The notes under the pieces are model-generated. The model made no database searches. It had not been told where the DNA came from and was given only the letters and a program-made list of their open reading frames with translations. DNA of 64,000 nucleotides from Gammaproteobacteria bacterium. GTDB lineage: Bacteria > Gemmatimonadota > Gemmatimonadetes > Longimicrobiales > Gaopeijiaceae. The stretch covers positions 62,001 through 126,000 of the forward strand of contig JAPPHB010000080.1 of the NCBI GenBank assembly GCA_028821195.1, read 5' to 3'. This document shows, piece after piece, positions 52,457 through 61,498 of this stretch. Positions within the stretch are counted from its first letter, which is position 1, and the number at the start of each line of letters is the position of its first letter. The translations under genes and the position numbers were made by a program.

Positions 52457-52578
52457 GTGGTTGAATCTCCCGGAGAGAGGTTTGGCGGAGTCATAGCCAA
52501 CCCTCCCCCGGTCGTCAACCCGGCGCGTATGCCGCGACCCGGAGGAGGCCGGGCCCGCAGCCTGCGCCCGAGCTGCAT

Positions 52579-54033
52579 TCAGGTCTCGATGTACGGCGTC
52601 ACCAGGATGACCAGATCGCGCTGGATCGTCTGCCTGCGGTCGACGCGGAAGAGGGCGCCGAGCACCGGAATCCTCATCAGCAGAGGAATGCCCGAGCGGC
52701 TCTCGATCTCCTCGGTCACCGTCAAACCGCCGATGACCACCGTTTCGCCGTCCTGAACCAGCACGCGGGAAGACGCTTCCTGCGTATGGAAGATGACTCC
52801 GGCGTCGGACGCGGCCGGGGTGAACTCCGCAAAGGAGCGTTCCGCATGCAGGTCGAGCAGGACGTGGCCTCCCTCGGTGACATGCGGCGTTACCTCAAAG
52901 ACGATACCCGTCTCCTGGATTTCCACCGCAGCCGTAGGCACCACCGGAGACTGGAGCCCTCCCGCGCTTCCGGCACCCGCGTCCAGCACCCTGATTGGCG
53001 TGCGTTCGCCCACCAGGATGCGGGCGGTCTGGTTGTCCAGCACGGAGATGTACGGGGCCGCCTCCATGCGAGACAGGTTGAGCGTCTCGAGCGCTTCCAG
53101 GAAGGCCAGCAGCGTGTGCCGTCCCAACACCAGCGAGGTCAGCACGGAGAGCGCGGACCCCGAGATGCGGGTTGTTGCGTTGCCGAGTGCGGAGATGGAG
53201 CTTCCGTCCAACAACACCATGTCGCCGCTGACCGCTTCGCCGGCTGCCTCGCTCCCGGGGGCCTCTGCGCCCGTCCCCCCGGTGTCTTCGCCGGGATCCG
53301 CTGCGCCGGATGGGAGCAACAAATGGCGGCCGCGCGAGTCCCGGAGATCATAAGCGACCCCGAGTTCCTCCAGACCGGTTCGGTTCACGAAGACGATCCG
53401 GGCAGAGATGGTGATCTGGGGAGCGCGGATGTCGAGTTCCCCGACGAGCGCTTCGACCTGGGCCAGCACTCTGGGGACATCCGTCACGATGACGCTGTTG
53501 GTGGCCATCGAGAGGGATGCGCTGCCGCGGTCGCTCAGGAGCGATTGCGCGGCGGGCAGCAGGTCGGCGGCGGTCGCGTAGCTCATGTGAAACACCCCGG
53601 TTTCGAGGGGTTCAACGTCTTCGCGCCGGTTCAGGTTCTCAATGTCGTCCACCCTGAGTATGCCGTTTTCCAGCTCGTGCGCGGCCAGCCCGTGCGAATC
53701 GAGAATGACGCGAAGGGCTTCGTCCCAGGGCTGGTCCCGGATATCGGCCGACACGATGCCGGATACGTCGGCCCCGGGGACGATGGAGATGCCCGCGAAC
53801 TCCGAGAATGTGAAGAGCACGTCCCGGAGGGGAGCGGAGACGAAGGTGGCGGTGATGCGCGGTTCCCCGGGCCGCTGCTGCTCAACCTGCCGTGCGAGCA
53901 TTGCGGGGGTAGCCGCGCCAGCGAGATGAACATCCCGGGAGCCGGGCGCACCTGGGGACACCTCGCCGTGGACGAGGGAAACACTTATCCACGGCCACCC
54001 AAGGCACAGCCACGCGGTCAGCATCGGTCTCAT
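52579..54033 (-). CDS. pilQ: Type IV pilus secretin PilQ-like
   Basis: The outer-membrane pore through which the pilus passes. The 484-residue protein has a signal peptide, one secretin/TonB short N-terminal domain (APLRDVLFTFSEFAGISIVPG), an N1-type domain (NSVIVTDVPRVLAQVEALV) and the C-terminal secretin core (VGERTPIRVL, TGIVFEVTPHV, ETVVIGGLTVTEE, IPVLGALFRVDRRQ). It lacks the AMIN domains of longer PilQ proteins (about 700 residues). Its start overlaps the pilP stop by 4 bases. Confidence 0.9.
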   Translation of the reverse strand: MRPMLTAWLCLGWPWISVSLVHGEVSPGAPGSRDVHLAGAATPAMLARQVEQQRPGEPRITATFVSAPLRDVLFTFSEFAGISIVPGADVSGIVSADIRDQPWDEALRVILDSHGLAAHELENGILRVDDIENLNRREDVEPLETGVFHMSYATAADLLPAAQSLLSDRGSASLSMATNSVIVTDVPRVLAQVEALVGELDIRAPQITISARIVFVNRTGLEELGVAYDLRDSRGRHLLLPSGAADPGEDTGGTGAEAPGSEAAGEAVSGDMVLLDGSSISALGNATTRISGSALSVLTSLVLGRHTLLAFLEALETLNLSRMEAAPYISVLDNQTARILVGERTPIRVLDAGAGSAGGLQSPVVPTAAVEIQETGIVFEVTPHVTEGGHVLLDLHAERSFAEFTPAASDAGVIFHTQEASSRVLVQDGETVVIGGLTVTEEIESRSGIPLLMRIPVLGALFRVDRRQTIQRDLVILVTPYIET

Positions 54034-54536
54034 CGCCCCACTCTCCCTGGTGGCCGACTCAGGTGCAGCTCCCGCTGCTCTCCAATGCCGAACCGGCGGA
54101 TCTCTACGATCACGTACTCCGGCTCGACCCGGAGGACTCTCATTTCACCGAGAACCGCATCCTGGCGAAGGCGAAACGTGCCTTCACCCGTGGCGGCCGC
54201 GGCCGCCGGGATCGCCGTCCCGGAACTGACCAGAGCGACGCTCTCCCCGACGTTGGGAGAATGGATGACGCCGATGAGCCGAAGGTCCTCGAACCTGGTG
54301 CCTGCCGCGTTGCCGGGCAGAAGCCGTTCAAACGGGTCACGCCGGTCGCCTGCCGGGTAAACGAAGACTTCACGGTCGAGACCCGGCTCGCCCGTCTCGT
54401 CGCTCAGGTTCGCTTCGGACTGCGTCCCGGGGACGCCATCGCCGGCGGACGCCGGAGGTCGAGCCTGCCGGATGATGGTCCAGGGAGCAAGCAACGGGGC
54501 CACCAGGGCGACCATGAGTAACAGTTTCACATTCAT
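54030..54536 (-). CDS. pilP: Type IV pilus assembly protein PilP-like
   Basis: A 168-residue protein with an N-terminal signal or anchor and a C-terminal HR-type domain: RRDPFERLL, then FEDLRLIGVIHS, and MRVLRVEPEYVIVEI. This matches PilP, which links PilNO to PilQ. It has no cysteine near the signal peptide, so unlike classical PilP it is not a lipoprotein. Position between pilO and pilQ and overlapping starts support the call. Confidence 0.82.
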   Translation of the reverse strand: MNVKLLLMVALVAPLLAPWTIIRQARPPASAGDGVPGTQSEANLSDETGEPGLDREVFVYPAGDRRDPFERLLPGNAAGTRFEDLRLIGVIHSPNVGESVALVSSGTAIPAAAAATGEGTFRLRQDAVLGEMRVLRVEPEYVIVEIRRFGIGEQRELHLSRPPGRVGR

Positions 54537-55147
54537 CGGACGACCTCCGCCGGCGTTCCGTTCGATCCGCCGAGGGCGGGCCCCGTCCCTGTCGGCGGAC
54601 GCACAAATGTCTCGATCCGAAATCGGGCGCGCACCGCCGGACCCTCCTCCACGGCCGGATCGGGGATCGAGATCATCTCCAGTTCCATCGGCGTAACGAT
54701 GCGCGGCAGCGACGCGACCGCGGTCAGAAAACGGGCCACCTCGTGGTAGCCGCCCACCACGGACATCTCGTAGGTCCGGCTCGTGTAGAAGGGATTCGCC
54801 TCCTCCTCTCCGGGGCGCAGGAAAGCCAGGTCTCCGAGCCCCGACCGCCGGGCCTCGACCGCCAGTGACTCCAGAAGCGCCGGGACCTCCTCCGTGCGGG
54901 GGATCAGCTGCTCGAGGCGCGCGATGTGATCCGAGTAGCGTCTCAGTCGGCTCGCAAGTTGCGCGGTCCCCCCGGGCAGCAGGTTCCGAGCGCGTTCGTT
55001 GCCGGCCTCCAGCTGCTCCAGACGGCGCGTCAGCCGCTGCACCTCCCCTTCCCGGCTGCGGTGCTCACGATAGAACAGAGCTGCGGCCAGCGTCACCAGC
55101 ACCGCCGCCAGCAGCGCGGGCCGCGGACCCGGCATCACGATCATCAT
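54533..55147 (-). CDS. pilO: Type IV pilus inner-membrane protein PilO
   Basis: The 204-residue protein starts at ATG 55147, overlapping the pilN stop by ATGA; the track start 22 codons earlier is a shadow. One membrane helix (LLAAVLVTLAAALFY) is followed by a coiled coil (EVQRLTRRLEQLEAGNERAR) and a ferredoxin-like domain (YEMSVVGGYHEVARFLTAVASLPRIV). It pairs with PilN in the inner-membrane alignment complex. Confidence 0.88.
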   Translation of the reverse strand: MMIVMPGPRPALLAAVLVTLAAALFYREHRSREGEVQRLTRRLEQLEAGNERARNLLPGGTAQLASRLRRYSDHIARLEQLIPRTEEVPALLESLAVEARRSGLGDLAFLRPGEEEANPFYTSRTYEMSVVGGYHEVARFLTAVASLPRIVTPMELEMISIPDPAVEEGPAVRARFRIETFVRPPTGTGPALGGSNGTPAEVVR

Positions 55148-55770
55148 GCCGGGTTGCCCACGGTTGGGCGGGGCTGGTAGGAGACACGGAGCACAAAGGC
55201 GCTGAGAACCCATTCCGCACCGGCCGGCAGTCGTTCCGCCACCTGCTCGGTACCGACCAGGCTGACGGAAGTCAGGAAGGGAGAGGCCTCCAGCCGGTTC
55301 ATGAAGCGCGTCAGGGCAAAGGTGTTGGCGGTTCGTCCCTCGATCTCCACCTGGACCTTGTCCCCGCCGCCCGCTTGCGCGATACGCGTCAACCAGGTGA
55401 ACTCCGGCATTGCAGCCGCCACTTCATCGAGGATGTGGGACCAGACGTACCGCCCCTGGTCGAGCTCCCGGATAACCTGCACTCGCGCGGCCACGGAATC
55501 GCGTCCGGCACGCAATTGGTCCGCAGAGGAGATCAGACCGGCCAGTGCGGTCGAGTCGCCCATGGCTCGAGTGACTCGATCCTCCAGAACTCGCTGACGA
55601 TCGCGGGCACCCGGGTAAAGCAACGCCAGTACCAGGAGGGTGGCCAGCCCGGGAACGTTCGCCGCCAGGTGCCACGGCGACGCGGCTTTCGGAGGCGACG
55701 CACCCGCTGACGATCGCCGCCTGCGCGTGGCGTGGGCCGACCCCCCGGGCATCAGGTTGATTTCGATCAC
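55144..55770 (-). CDS. pilN: Type IV pilus inner-membrane protein PilN
   Basis: The 208-residue protein begins with the conserved IEINLMPGG tail that inserts into PilM. A basic stretch, one membrane helix (VPGLATLLVLALLYPG), a coiled coil, and a PilN fold (MPEFTWLTRIAQAGG, TANTFALTRFMNRLEASPFL) follow. Its ATG overlaps the pilM stop. The cytoplasmic linker between the PilM-binding motif and the helix is long and Arg/Ser/Ala-rich. Confidence 0.9.
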   Translation of the reverse strand: MIEINLMPGGSAHATRRRRSSAGASPPKAASPWHLAANVPGLATLLVLALLYPGARDRQRVLEDRVTRAMGDSTALAGLISSADQLRAGRDSVAARVQVIRELDQGRYVWSHILDEVAAAMPEFTWLTRIAQAGGGDKVQVEIEGRTANTFALTRFMNRLEASPFLTSVSLVGTEQVAERLPAGAEWVLSAFVLRVSYQPRPTVGNPA

Positions 55771-56804
55771 CGGTCGCGACTCCGTGGGAATGAGCGCAAC
55801 GCCAGGCCCACCGGCAACAGCAGCATGGGCGCGACTTCTTCCAGCTCGACATCAACGCAGGCATCGGGACGGACGGGAATCCGTTCGAAGGGGTTGGCGA
55901 CGTGTGTTTCGACGGAGAGGATGCGGCCCAGCGCCTCGGCCAGACCCGGGATCCGGGCACCCCCGCCGCTCAGGTAGACGCGCCCCAGACCAAGGTCGGC
56001 GGACCTCGTCTTCAGGAAGGCCGACGCCCTCCCCAGTCCCACGGCCATTTCGTCCGCGGCGGACTCGATGACCGCCTCCAGGCCGGGCGATACCCGCTGG
56101 CTGCGAATCATCGCTTCCGTAGACCGTGCCCCCAGGCCCGTCTCCCGCTGGGCGGCCTTGCACAGGGAGCGCACGCCGAAGTGGAAATCGCGCGTGACGA
56201 CGGGGATTCCTTCCTCCACAACGACCACAGTGGTCGTCTCCCAGCCAATGTCGGCGGCCATAACGACACCCTCGGCCGCTTCGGGATGGTTGTGGATCAA
56301 GGCATTTCTCAGCGCAAAGCCATCTACGTCAAGGACTTCGACCGTGATCCCGGCAGTGCGCACGACTTCGGTGGCCTCATGCACCAGGTCGCGCTTGGCT
56401 GCCACCAGAAGGACATCCATGGGATCCCCGGGGGTGAGGATCTGGAAGTCCAGTTCGACGCTGGCGGTATCGAAGGGAAGATGCTGTTCGGCCTCCCAGC
56501 GGATTACCTCCCGCAACTCGGACGGCTTCATGCGCTCCAATTCGATCCGCTTGGCAATGACACCGTGACCCGCGACGCCGGTCACTACTCGACCCTGCTT
56601 CAGTCCGGAGTCCCGGAACAGTTTGACGACCGCTTCAACCACGGCAGTGCCGGCGCGTGCATCATCGCTTCCCTCCCTCAACGCGCGCATCGCAATCCGG
56701 GAGACTTCGGGAGCGTGCCTCGCATGGCTCATCTGCACGACCTTGAGGTATCGGCTCCCGACATCGAGCCCGAGGGACACTTGCGCGCGCCTGAACCAGC
56801 CCAT
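55767..56804 (-). CDS. pilM: Type IV pilus assembly ATPase-fold protein PilM
   Basis: An actin-like 345-residue cytoplasmic protein. Nucleotide-binding blocks are LGLDVGSRYLKVVQMSH, VMAADIGWETTTVVVVEEG and VYLSGGGARIPGLAEALG. It recruits PilN through its groove and starts the pilMNOPQ set. It follows the PilX-like gene by 4 bases. Confidence 0.93.
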   Translation of the reverse strand: MGWFRRAQVSLGLDVGSRYLKVVQMSHARHAPEVSRIAMRALREGSDDARAGTAVVEAVVKLFRDSGLKQGRVVTGVAGHGVIAKRIELERMKPSELREVIRWEAEQHLPFDTASVELDFQILTPGDPMDVLLVAAKRDLVHEATEVVRTAGITVEVLDVDGFALRNALIHNHPEAAEGVVMAADIGWETTTVVVVEEGIPVVTRDFHFGVRSLCKAAQRETGLGARSTEAMIRSQRVSPGLEAVIESAADEMAVGLGRASAFLKTRSADLGLGRVYLSGGGARIPGLAEALGRILSVETHVANPFERIPVRPDACVDVELEEVAPMLLLPVGLALRSFPRSRDR

Positions 56805-56808
56805 CGGC

Positions 56809-57936
56809 CTAGACGGGCTCGAGCCAGGACCCCGCCGGCAGGGCCCGCATGGTCCTTAGTCCGGCATGGCTGAGCGCGCGCAGCCCGGCGCAGGCGGACG
56901 CCTCCACTCGAGCCCGTCCTTCCAGGAGGACCCGGTCGCCCGATCGGATCCACCCGGCAACGCGGGCATCGCCGGCAAGGCGGACGGCCTCCGTCGCCAG
57001 CACCAACCCTGCGAAGGTTGCGTTCGCCAGGAAGCTTGCGCCCCCGTCCACCACGAGCACCCCCTGTCCCTCGCCGCCGGTCACCTCCAGCGACCCGCGG
57101 ACAACGACGACCGGCAGGTACGCCCCGCAGCTTCCGGCAGGGCTCAGGGGTGTGCCCCAGTTGCCCGCCGCGGTTGCGGGACAACCGCTGCCGAGATGGA
57201 CGCGCGTGCTGCCACCAGCGGCACCGAGCGTGATGTCCGCCACCTCCGCCAAATCCTGGAGGGAAAGGATTCCCAGACTCAGGGACGGCGGACTCAGGTC
57301 GAGTGCGAGGTGCTGCCGCCGGGCCGGCTCGAGGGTGGCAGCCGGGGGCACCCAGCGCCCGCTCTCGGCTACTGCGCCATGCGGGAAGATCGAATCCGCC
57401 ACCGGAAGCTGTGTGGCGCACTCGGTCGCACTCCAGGTCAACGGCGGAGCCGTGACGCGGTCACCCGCTATCAGGGCCGAATCCGAGAGCGCGATGCTGC
57501 CCCGAGCAGCGACCGCCGCCGGGAAAGCACTGAGGCGGGCGCCTGCGTCGAGCGCCCAGGTCAGCCGCCCAATCTTCGCGCGGGCTGCACCGCCCACCAT
57601 CCCCTCCCCGGCAAGCAGGTAGATCTCGCGTGTGAGGCGATGGGCCGCCACGCGATAGGCGCCTCGCTGCCCGTGTGCGCCCTCGACCACCGTGCTGTCC
57701 CCGACAGGCGCGGCCGCGAGCAGCCCCGCCGCCGTGCCTGCCACCGTGCGCACTCCGCCCTCTGCGGCGAGCCGCGCGATCAGCAGGTCGCGTTCTGCTT
57801 GGGCAACGGTCAGTTCCTGGTGCGCCAGGTAGTGGAGGAGATGTCCAAAGGCGGTCGCGGCTAGCAGCACCATCAGGATCAACGGGATCGCGAATCCCCC
57901 GGCGCCCGCGTCTTCCGGGCCGGTGACGCTCCTCAA
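56809..57936 (-). CDS. PilX/GspK-like minor pilin with beta-helix-type C-terminus
   Basis: About 375 residues. The proposed TTG start overlaps the previous stop (TTGA) with GGGAG 9 bases upstream; GTG at 57957 is the alternative used in the track. A prepilin-like hydrophobic helix follows GG (FAIPLILMVLLAATAFGHLL) but without Glu at position 5, as in tip pilins of the GspK type. The rest is rich in Gly and short strands (RGSIALSDSALIAGDRV, RGSLEVTGGEGQGVLVVDG), suggesting a parallel beta-helix. Family name is uncertain; pilus role rests on context. Confidence 0.65.
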   Translation of the reverse strand: MRSVTGPEDAGAGGFAIPLILMVLLAATAFGHLLHYLAHQELTVAQAERDLLIARLAAEGGVRTVAGTAAGLLAAAPVGDSTVVEGAHGQRGAYRVAAHRLTREIYLLAGEGMVGGAARAKIGRLTWALDAGARLSAFPAAVAARGSIALSDSALIAGDRVTAPPLTWSATECATQLPVADSIFPHGAVAESGRWVPPAATLEPARRQHLALDLSPPSLSLGILSLQDLAEVADITLGAAGGSTRVHLGSGCPATAAGNWGTPLSPAGSCGAYLPVVVVRGSLEVTGGEGQGVLVVDGGASFLANATFAGLVLATEAVRLAGDARVAGWIRSGDRVLLEGRARVEASACAGLRALSHAGLRTMRALPAGSWLEPV

Positions 57937-58661
57937 GGCCAGGTCTCCCGCGGCCACACGCGCGCCGAGTCGATTGTGGTCGCAACGGGAGCCTGGCCGA
58001 AGGCCAAGCGCAGATCGAGTCCGGCTCCGCGGCCCGACACCCCCGAGCCGACACCTGCGCCTGTTCGCAGGACCTGCGCGGTGAGCGGCTGGCGCCCCCC
58101 TCGGCCCGGCCGGTAGCGGAAGGCTCCCGCGGCAACGTGGTAGCTGCCCCGTTCAAATACTCGTCCCACGACCGCCTCCGGTACGACCGGATTAAGTTCC
58201 CAAACCTCACCGGCGGCACCATCGCCGCATGCGCCAGGCCGAGCCCGGACGAGTTTCGCAACGCGCCACACCCCATCGGCGGCGAGGACGAGCACGGAGT
58301 CCTTGGCGGGGTCGGGTCGGCGCAGTCCGGTGTAGCGCACCGCCCAAAGGGGCTGGGGGACGGTGGCGCAACCTACCCCCGTTCCCCGAAACGCCCTCAA
58401 GGCAACGGAATCTCCGGCGCCTGCCACCCAGTCGATCCCGGCAAGCCCCGTCCTCAGTTCGTGCGCGAGCGTGTACCGCGTGATCCTCCTCGTTTCGCGC
58501 ACCTGCGCGTCTTCGGTCACGCTCCAAAGGGCATGCCGAAGGGTCGTCAGCGTCTGCAGCGCCGCCGCCATGACCGCTACCAGGAGCACCATGGCGGTAA
58601 GGGCCTCCACGATCGATGATCCCTGGCGGCAAGCGGCTGCCCGCGGGTGTGGCGCGCTCAT
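57933..58661 (-). CDS. PilW-like minor prepilin
   Basis: A 242-residue prepilin-like protein. A basic leader ending in QG precedes SSIVEALTAMVLLVAVMAAALQTL: cleavage after Gly leaves Glu at mature position 5, matching the PilD signature. A globular domain of about 190 residues includes RYTLAHELRTGLAG and several Cys. It lies between PilV-like and PilX-like genes, the usual place of PilW. It is probably part of the pilus tip or initiation complex. Confidence 0.72.
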   Translation of the reverse strand: MSAPHPRAAACRQGSSIVEALTAMVLLVAVMAAALQTLTTLRHALWSVTEDAQVRETRRITRYTLAHELRTGLAGIDWVAGAGDSVALRAFRGTGVGCATVPQPLWAVRYTGLRRPDPAKDSVLVLAADGVWRVAKLVRARPGACGDGAAGEVWELNPVVPEAVVGRVFERGSYHVAAGAFRYRPGRGGRQPLTAQVLRTGAGVGSGVSGRGAGLDLRLAFGQAPVATTIDSARVWPRETWP

Positions 58662-58662
58662 G

Positions 58663-59037
58663 TCAGGGTGCCGGCACGATTGTCGTGACGCGCAGCAACT
58701 CCGCTCTTATGGTGTCGTGCGCGCTGGCCCGGATGACCACCTGCAGGAGCCTCCCTCCCAGGGGAACCGGATCGTCCCAGACGAGCGCCCCCCACGGGTA
58801 TTGGCGCGTCCCGCCGCCCGATGCCCCGAAGAGTCCGAGGGAGTCGGCGGTTTCCCCGGCCGCCACCACCGCGGCGGACAGTTCTCCGGCGCGCCGCCAG
58901 GAATGAAGCGATGCGGTCCCGAGCGCGGCCGCGGCCAGCAGACCCGTGCACAGGAGCACGATGGCCAGCATGGCCTCTACGAGCGTGAACCCCGCGGACA
59001 CGACCGCCGCAGGAGGCGCCGAACTCGACTCACTCAC
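58663..59037 (-). CDS. PilV-like minor prepilin
   Basis: A 124-residue prepilin with a leader ending in SAG and the mature start FTLVEAMLAIVLLCTGLLAAA, with Glu at position 5. The small globular part ends near the PilW-like start. It overlaps the pseudopilin upstream by ATGA. Assignment to PilV is by size, motif (VEAMLA) and order. Confidence 0.75.
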   Translation of the reverse strand: MSESSSAPPAAVVSAGFTLVEAMLAIVLLCTGLLAAAALGTASLHSWRRAGELSAAVVAAGETADSLGLFGASGGGTRQYPWGALVWDDPVPLGGRLLQVVIRASAHDTIRAELLRVTTIVPAP

Positions 59038-59474
59038 CGCCGGGATACCCGCCCGTACGTGGAAATCACCAGCGACGCATGTGTTGCGCCCCGCCCGAAA
59101 CGAAGCGTACGGGCAGCCATCCGGCCCAGTCCGAGCGCATTGAATTCGATGGTCGCGAGCGTGTCCCGCCCCGAGATGTCGAGCGAAACCCCGTAGCAGT
59201 CTCCCAGGTCGACACGCTCCCGGAACGTGCCCGCGAGGCTGCGCTCAATGTGCCCGCGGCCCGGCACGATCGTGACCTGAGAAGCGCCGGACCCCAGCGC
59301 GTCGATCCGGGCGCGGCCGAGCAGAGCCGCGCTGGCTTCGCGCGCCTGAGTCACCGCCCAGCGATCACGGTGCAGTTGCAGGGCAGGCATCCCCAGCGCG
59401 ATCCCGATGCCGACGATGGCCAGCACCACCAGGCACTCGAAAAGTGTGAATCCCCCGTTCATGCCATGAAACAT
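59034..59474 (-). CDS. FimT/GspH-like prepilin
   Basis: A prepilin with mature start FTLFECLVVLAIVGIGIALGMPAL (Glu at position 5) after a leader ending GG. The C-terminal part has the GspH/FimT layout (RDRWAVTQAREASAALLGRA, RTLRFGRGATHASLVIS). The start is uncertain: ATG 59504, 59474 and 59462 are in frame and none has a clear ribosome site. 59474 gives an 8-residue leader, typical of prepilins. It is the first gene of the pilin cluster. Confidence 0.75.
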   Translation of the reverse strand: MFHGMNGGFTLFECLVVLAIVGIGIALGMPALQLHRDRWAVTQAREASAALLGRARIDALGSGASQVTIVPGRGHIERSLAGTFRERVDLGDCYGVSLDISGRDTLATIEFNALGLGRMAARTLRFGRGATHASLVISTYGRVSRR

Positions 59475-59587
59475 GGCGTGGGGGGATCCTGCCGGGGATG
59501 GCATTCCGGGACTACCGGATGTCGAATCCGGGACGACCGGACACCAGAACCACTCCGGCCGCTACCGCGACCGAATAAGGATGGCCG

Positions 59588-60586
59588 TTACCGAAACTGC
59601 GTGGGGATGGTGAGCACCTGACCCGGGTAGATGCGGCTGCCCCGCAGGTTGTTCGACTGCCGCAGCGCAGCGATCGTCGTCCCGTGCGCGCGCGCGATGT
59701 CCCAAAGGGAATCCCCCCGCTGCACCCGGTAACTCAGGTGCATGGCCTGTACGCCGACTCCGCCACCCGCCGGGATCGTCAGAACCTGACCCGGATAGAT
59801 CCGGCTGCCCAGAAGGTTGTTCGACTGCTGGATCGCCCCGATCGTCGTCCCGTACGCGCGCGCAATGTCCCAAAGTGCGTCTCCGGATCGCACGCGATAC
59901 GATCGGCTGCCCGCAGACGCCGCCACGACGTCCTCCGCCGACCCGGCCTCCACCGCGTCCGTCGCGGCCGCCACCCGGGTCTCCGCCGCCTGGGCAGCTC
60001 CCGTCCTCAGGCCATCCACGTAGCGAGTGTATGGGTCGGGGTACAGCGCAATGTGGTAGTGGGGGGGACGGGACTCGCGCGTGGCCTCCAGGACGCCGTT
60101 CGCTTCCAGGGAGAGCAGGACATCCTCCAGCCACGCGCGGCAGGGGCGATGGTTGGACCGGCGCAGGTCGACGGCCATGCCGGTGGGATGCACCGAGCGG
60201 CTGGAGGCGTTGGGGGGCTGCCGGTTGAGCGCACGCGTCAGGCTGGTGACGACCATGACTTCCCCGCAGGCCCTGCGATACTGCCCCGCCAGCCGTTCTA
60301 CGAAGGTGCGAACCTGGGGACGGGCGTACGGGAAGCTGACCTCGTCATCGATGTCATAGTCCCGGTTGCCGTACAGCGGCACCAGGTAGCCCAGTTCGAC
60401 AAACCGCCGCACGTGCGCGGCGTCCCGCAGGTAGGTGAAGTCGTGGGCCCGCGCCTGCGCGTTCTGGGCGGTCAGTGAGCGGGACGACCCGCGGAGGCTC
60501 TGCGCGGCGGACGAGGAGGGCGCGAGGCCTGCGGCCAGCAGTGCGCCGCAGACCAGGACTCCTGCCCGAATGCCGTGTCGTCCCAT
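59588..60586 (-). CDS. DUF5715-like secreted peptidase-fold protein with two LysM domains
   Basis: A 332-residue secreted protein. A signal peptide (VLVCGALLAAGLAPSSSAAQ) precedes a domain with the M15/MepA-like metal pattern: SRSVHPTGMAVDLRR and later PPHYHIALYP. A linker leads to two LysM domains (YRVRSGDALWDIARAYGTT and YRVQRGDSLWDIARAHGTT) for peptidoglycan binding. The family name is from memory. A cell-wall hydrolase or scaffold role is inferred. A promoter-like sequence lies about 100 bases upstream. Confidence 0.8.
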   Translation of the reverse strand: MGRHGIRAGVLVCGALLAAGLAPSSSAAQSLRGSSRSLTAQNAQARAHDFTYLRDAAHVRRFVELGYLVPLYGNRDYDIDDEVSFPYARPQVRTFVERLAGQYRRACGEVMVVTSLTRALNRQPPNASSRSVHPTGMAVDLRRSNHRPCRAWLEDVLLSLEANGVLEATRESRPPHYHIALYPDPYTRYVDGLRTGAAQAAETRVAAATDAVEAGSAEDVVAASAGSRSYRVRSGDALWDIARAYGTTIGAIQQSNNLLGSRIYPGQVLTIPAGGGVGVQAMHLSYRVQRGDSLWDIARAHGTTIAALRQSNNLRGSRIYPGQVLTIPTQFR

Positions 60587-60684
60587 CGTCTCCCATCCAG
60601 ATCCAGGCTGTAGCGGGAGGGTGACCGGATCGCCCCACTCCGACCATCTCCAAACTTCATTTGTTTAGAGTGCGCAGGGTGTAT

Positions 60685-60713
60685 TCTATACGCCGATTCT
60701 CCCCGGTCCGCAA
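60685..60713 (-). promoter_or_regulatory. Sigma-70-type promoter candidate for the LysM/DUF5715 gene
   Basis: On the minus strand TTGCGG is followed after exactly 17 bases by TATAGA (within GTATAGAAT). This is the clearest -35/-10 pair I could see in the window. It would give a leader of about 90 bases before the ATG at 60586. The match is 3 of 6 and 4 of 6 to the E. coli consensus, so the call is tentative. Confidence 0.4.
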
Positions 60714-60737
60714 GCCCGCGATGCCTGGCGGGCGGTC

Positions 60738-61352
60738 CTAGCCGGCGGCGGCGAAGTTGGCGGCCACGACGTCCCAGTTCACCGTGCTCCACCACGCGTT
60801 GAGATAATCGGGCCGGCGATTCTGATAGCGCAGATAGTACGCGTGCTCCCACACGTCCACGCCGAGGATCGGCGTCTGCCCGTCCATGAGCGGGCTGTCC
60901 TGGTTCGCCGTGGAGCGCACCGCGAGGCCGGAATCGGTGGCGACGACCCAGCCCCAGCCGGAACCGAAGCGGGTGATGGCCGCGGTGTTGACCCGGCTCT
61001 TCAGCTCGTCGACGGAGCCGAAGGCAGCCTCGATCGCGGAGGCCAGATCACCACTTGGGGCGTCCGCGCCGCCGGGCGTCATCAGGTCCCAGAAAAGCGC
61101 GTGATTGACGTATCCGCCGCCGTTGTTGCGCACGGCGCCGCGAATGGCCTCGGGGACATCGCCCATGTTGCCCAGAAGGTCTTCCACGCTGCGGTCCTGG
61201 AGGCCGGGATGCGACTTGAGCGCCGCGTTGAGATTAGCGGTATAGGCTGCGTGGTGCTTCGAGTGGTGTATCTCCATCGTGCGCGCGTCGATATGCGGCT
61301 CGAGCGCATCGTAGTCGTAACCGAGGTCGGGAAGCTCCTGGGGATAGGCCAT
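60738..61352 (-). CDS. sodA: Superoxide dismutase (Mn/Fe family, Mn-type features)
   Basis: The start [22 protein letters not shown] gives 204 residues; the track start is 16 codons upstream. Metal ligands are the His in [12 protein letters not shown], His in [11 protein letters not shown], and Asp and His in [11 protein letters not shown]. The TANQDSPL segment places Gln as in Mn-dependent enzymes, while Fe or cambialistic use is not excluded. No signal peptide is present, so it acts in the cytoplasm. It is divergent from the Y-family polymerase gene. Confidence 0.94.
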   Translation of the reverse strand: MAYPQELPDLGYDYDALEPHIDARTMEIHHSKHHAAYTANLNAALKSHPGLQDRSVEDLLGNMGDVPEAIRGAVRNNGGGYVNHALFWDLMTPGGADAPSGDLASAIEAAFGSVDELKSRVNTAAITRFGSGWGWVVATDSGLAVRSTANQDSPLMDGQTPILGVDVWEHAYYLRYQNRRPDYLNAWWSTVNWDVVAANFAAAG

Positions 61353-61498
61353 GGTCGCAGGCTCCGCTGTATGAAGGGGACGTTCTCCCGGGCACCTCAC
61401 CGGGACAAGGCGTGGTATGTCGGGGAATCGGCATCGTATCTTACAGGCAAGTGCCCCGGAGTTCCACCACTGGCTGCGGCAGAACCTGGACGTTGAAG

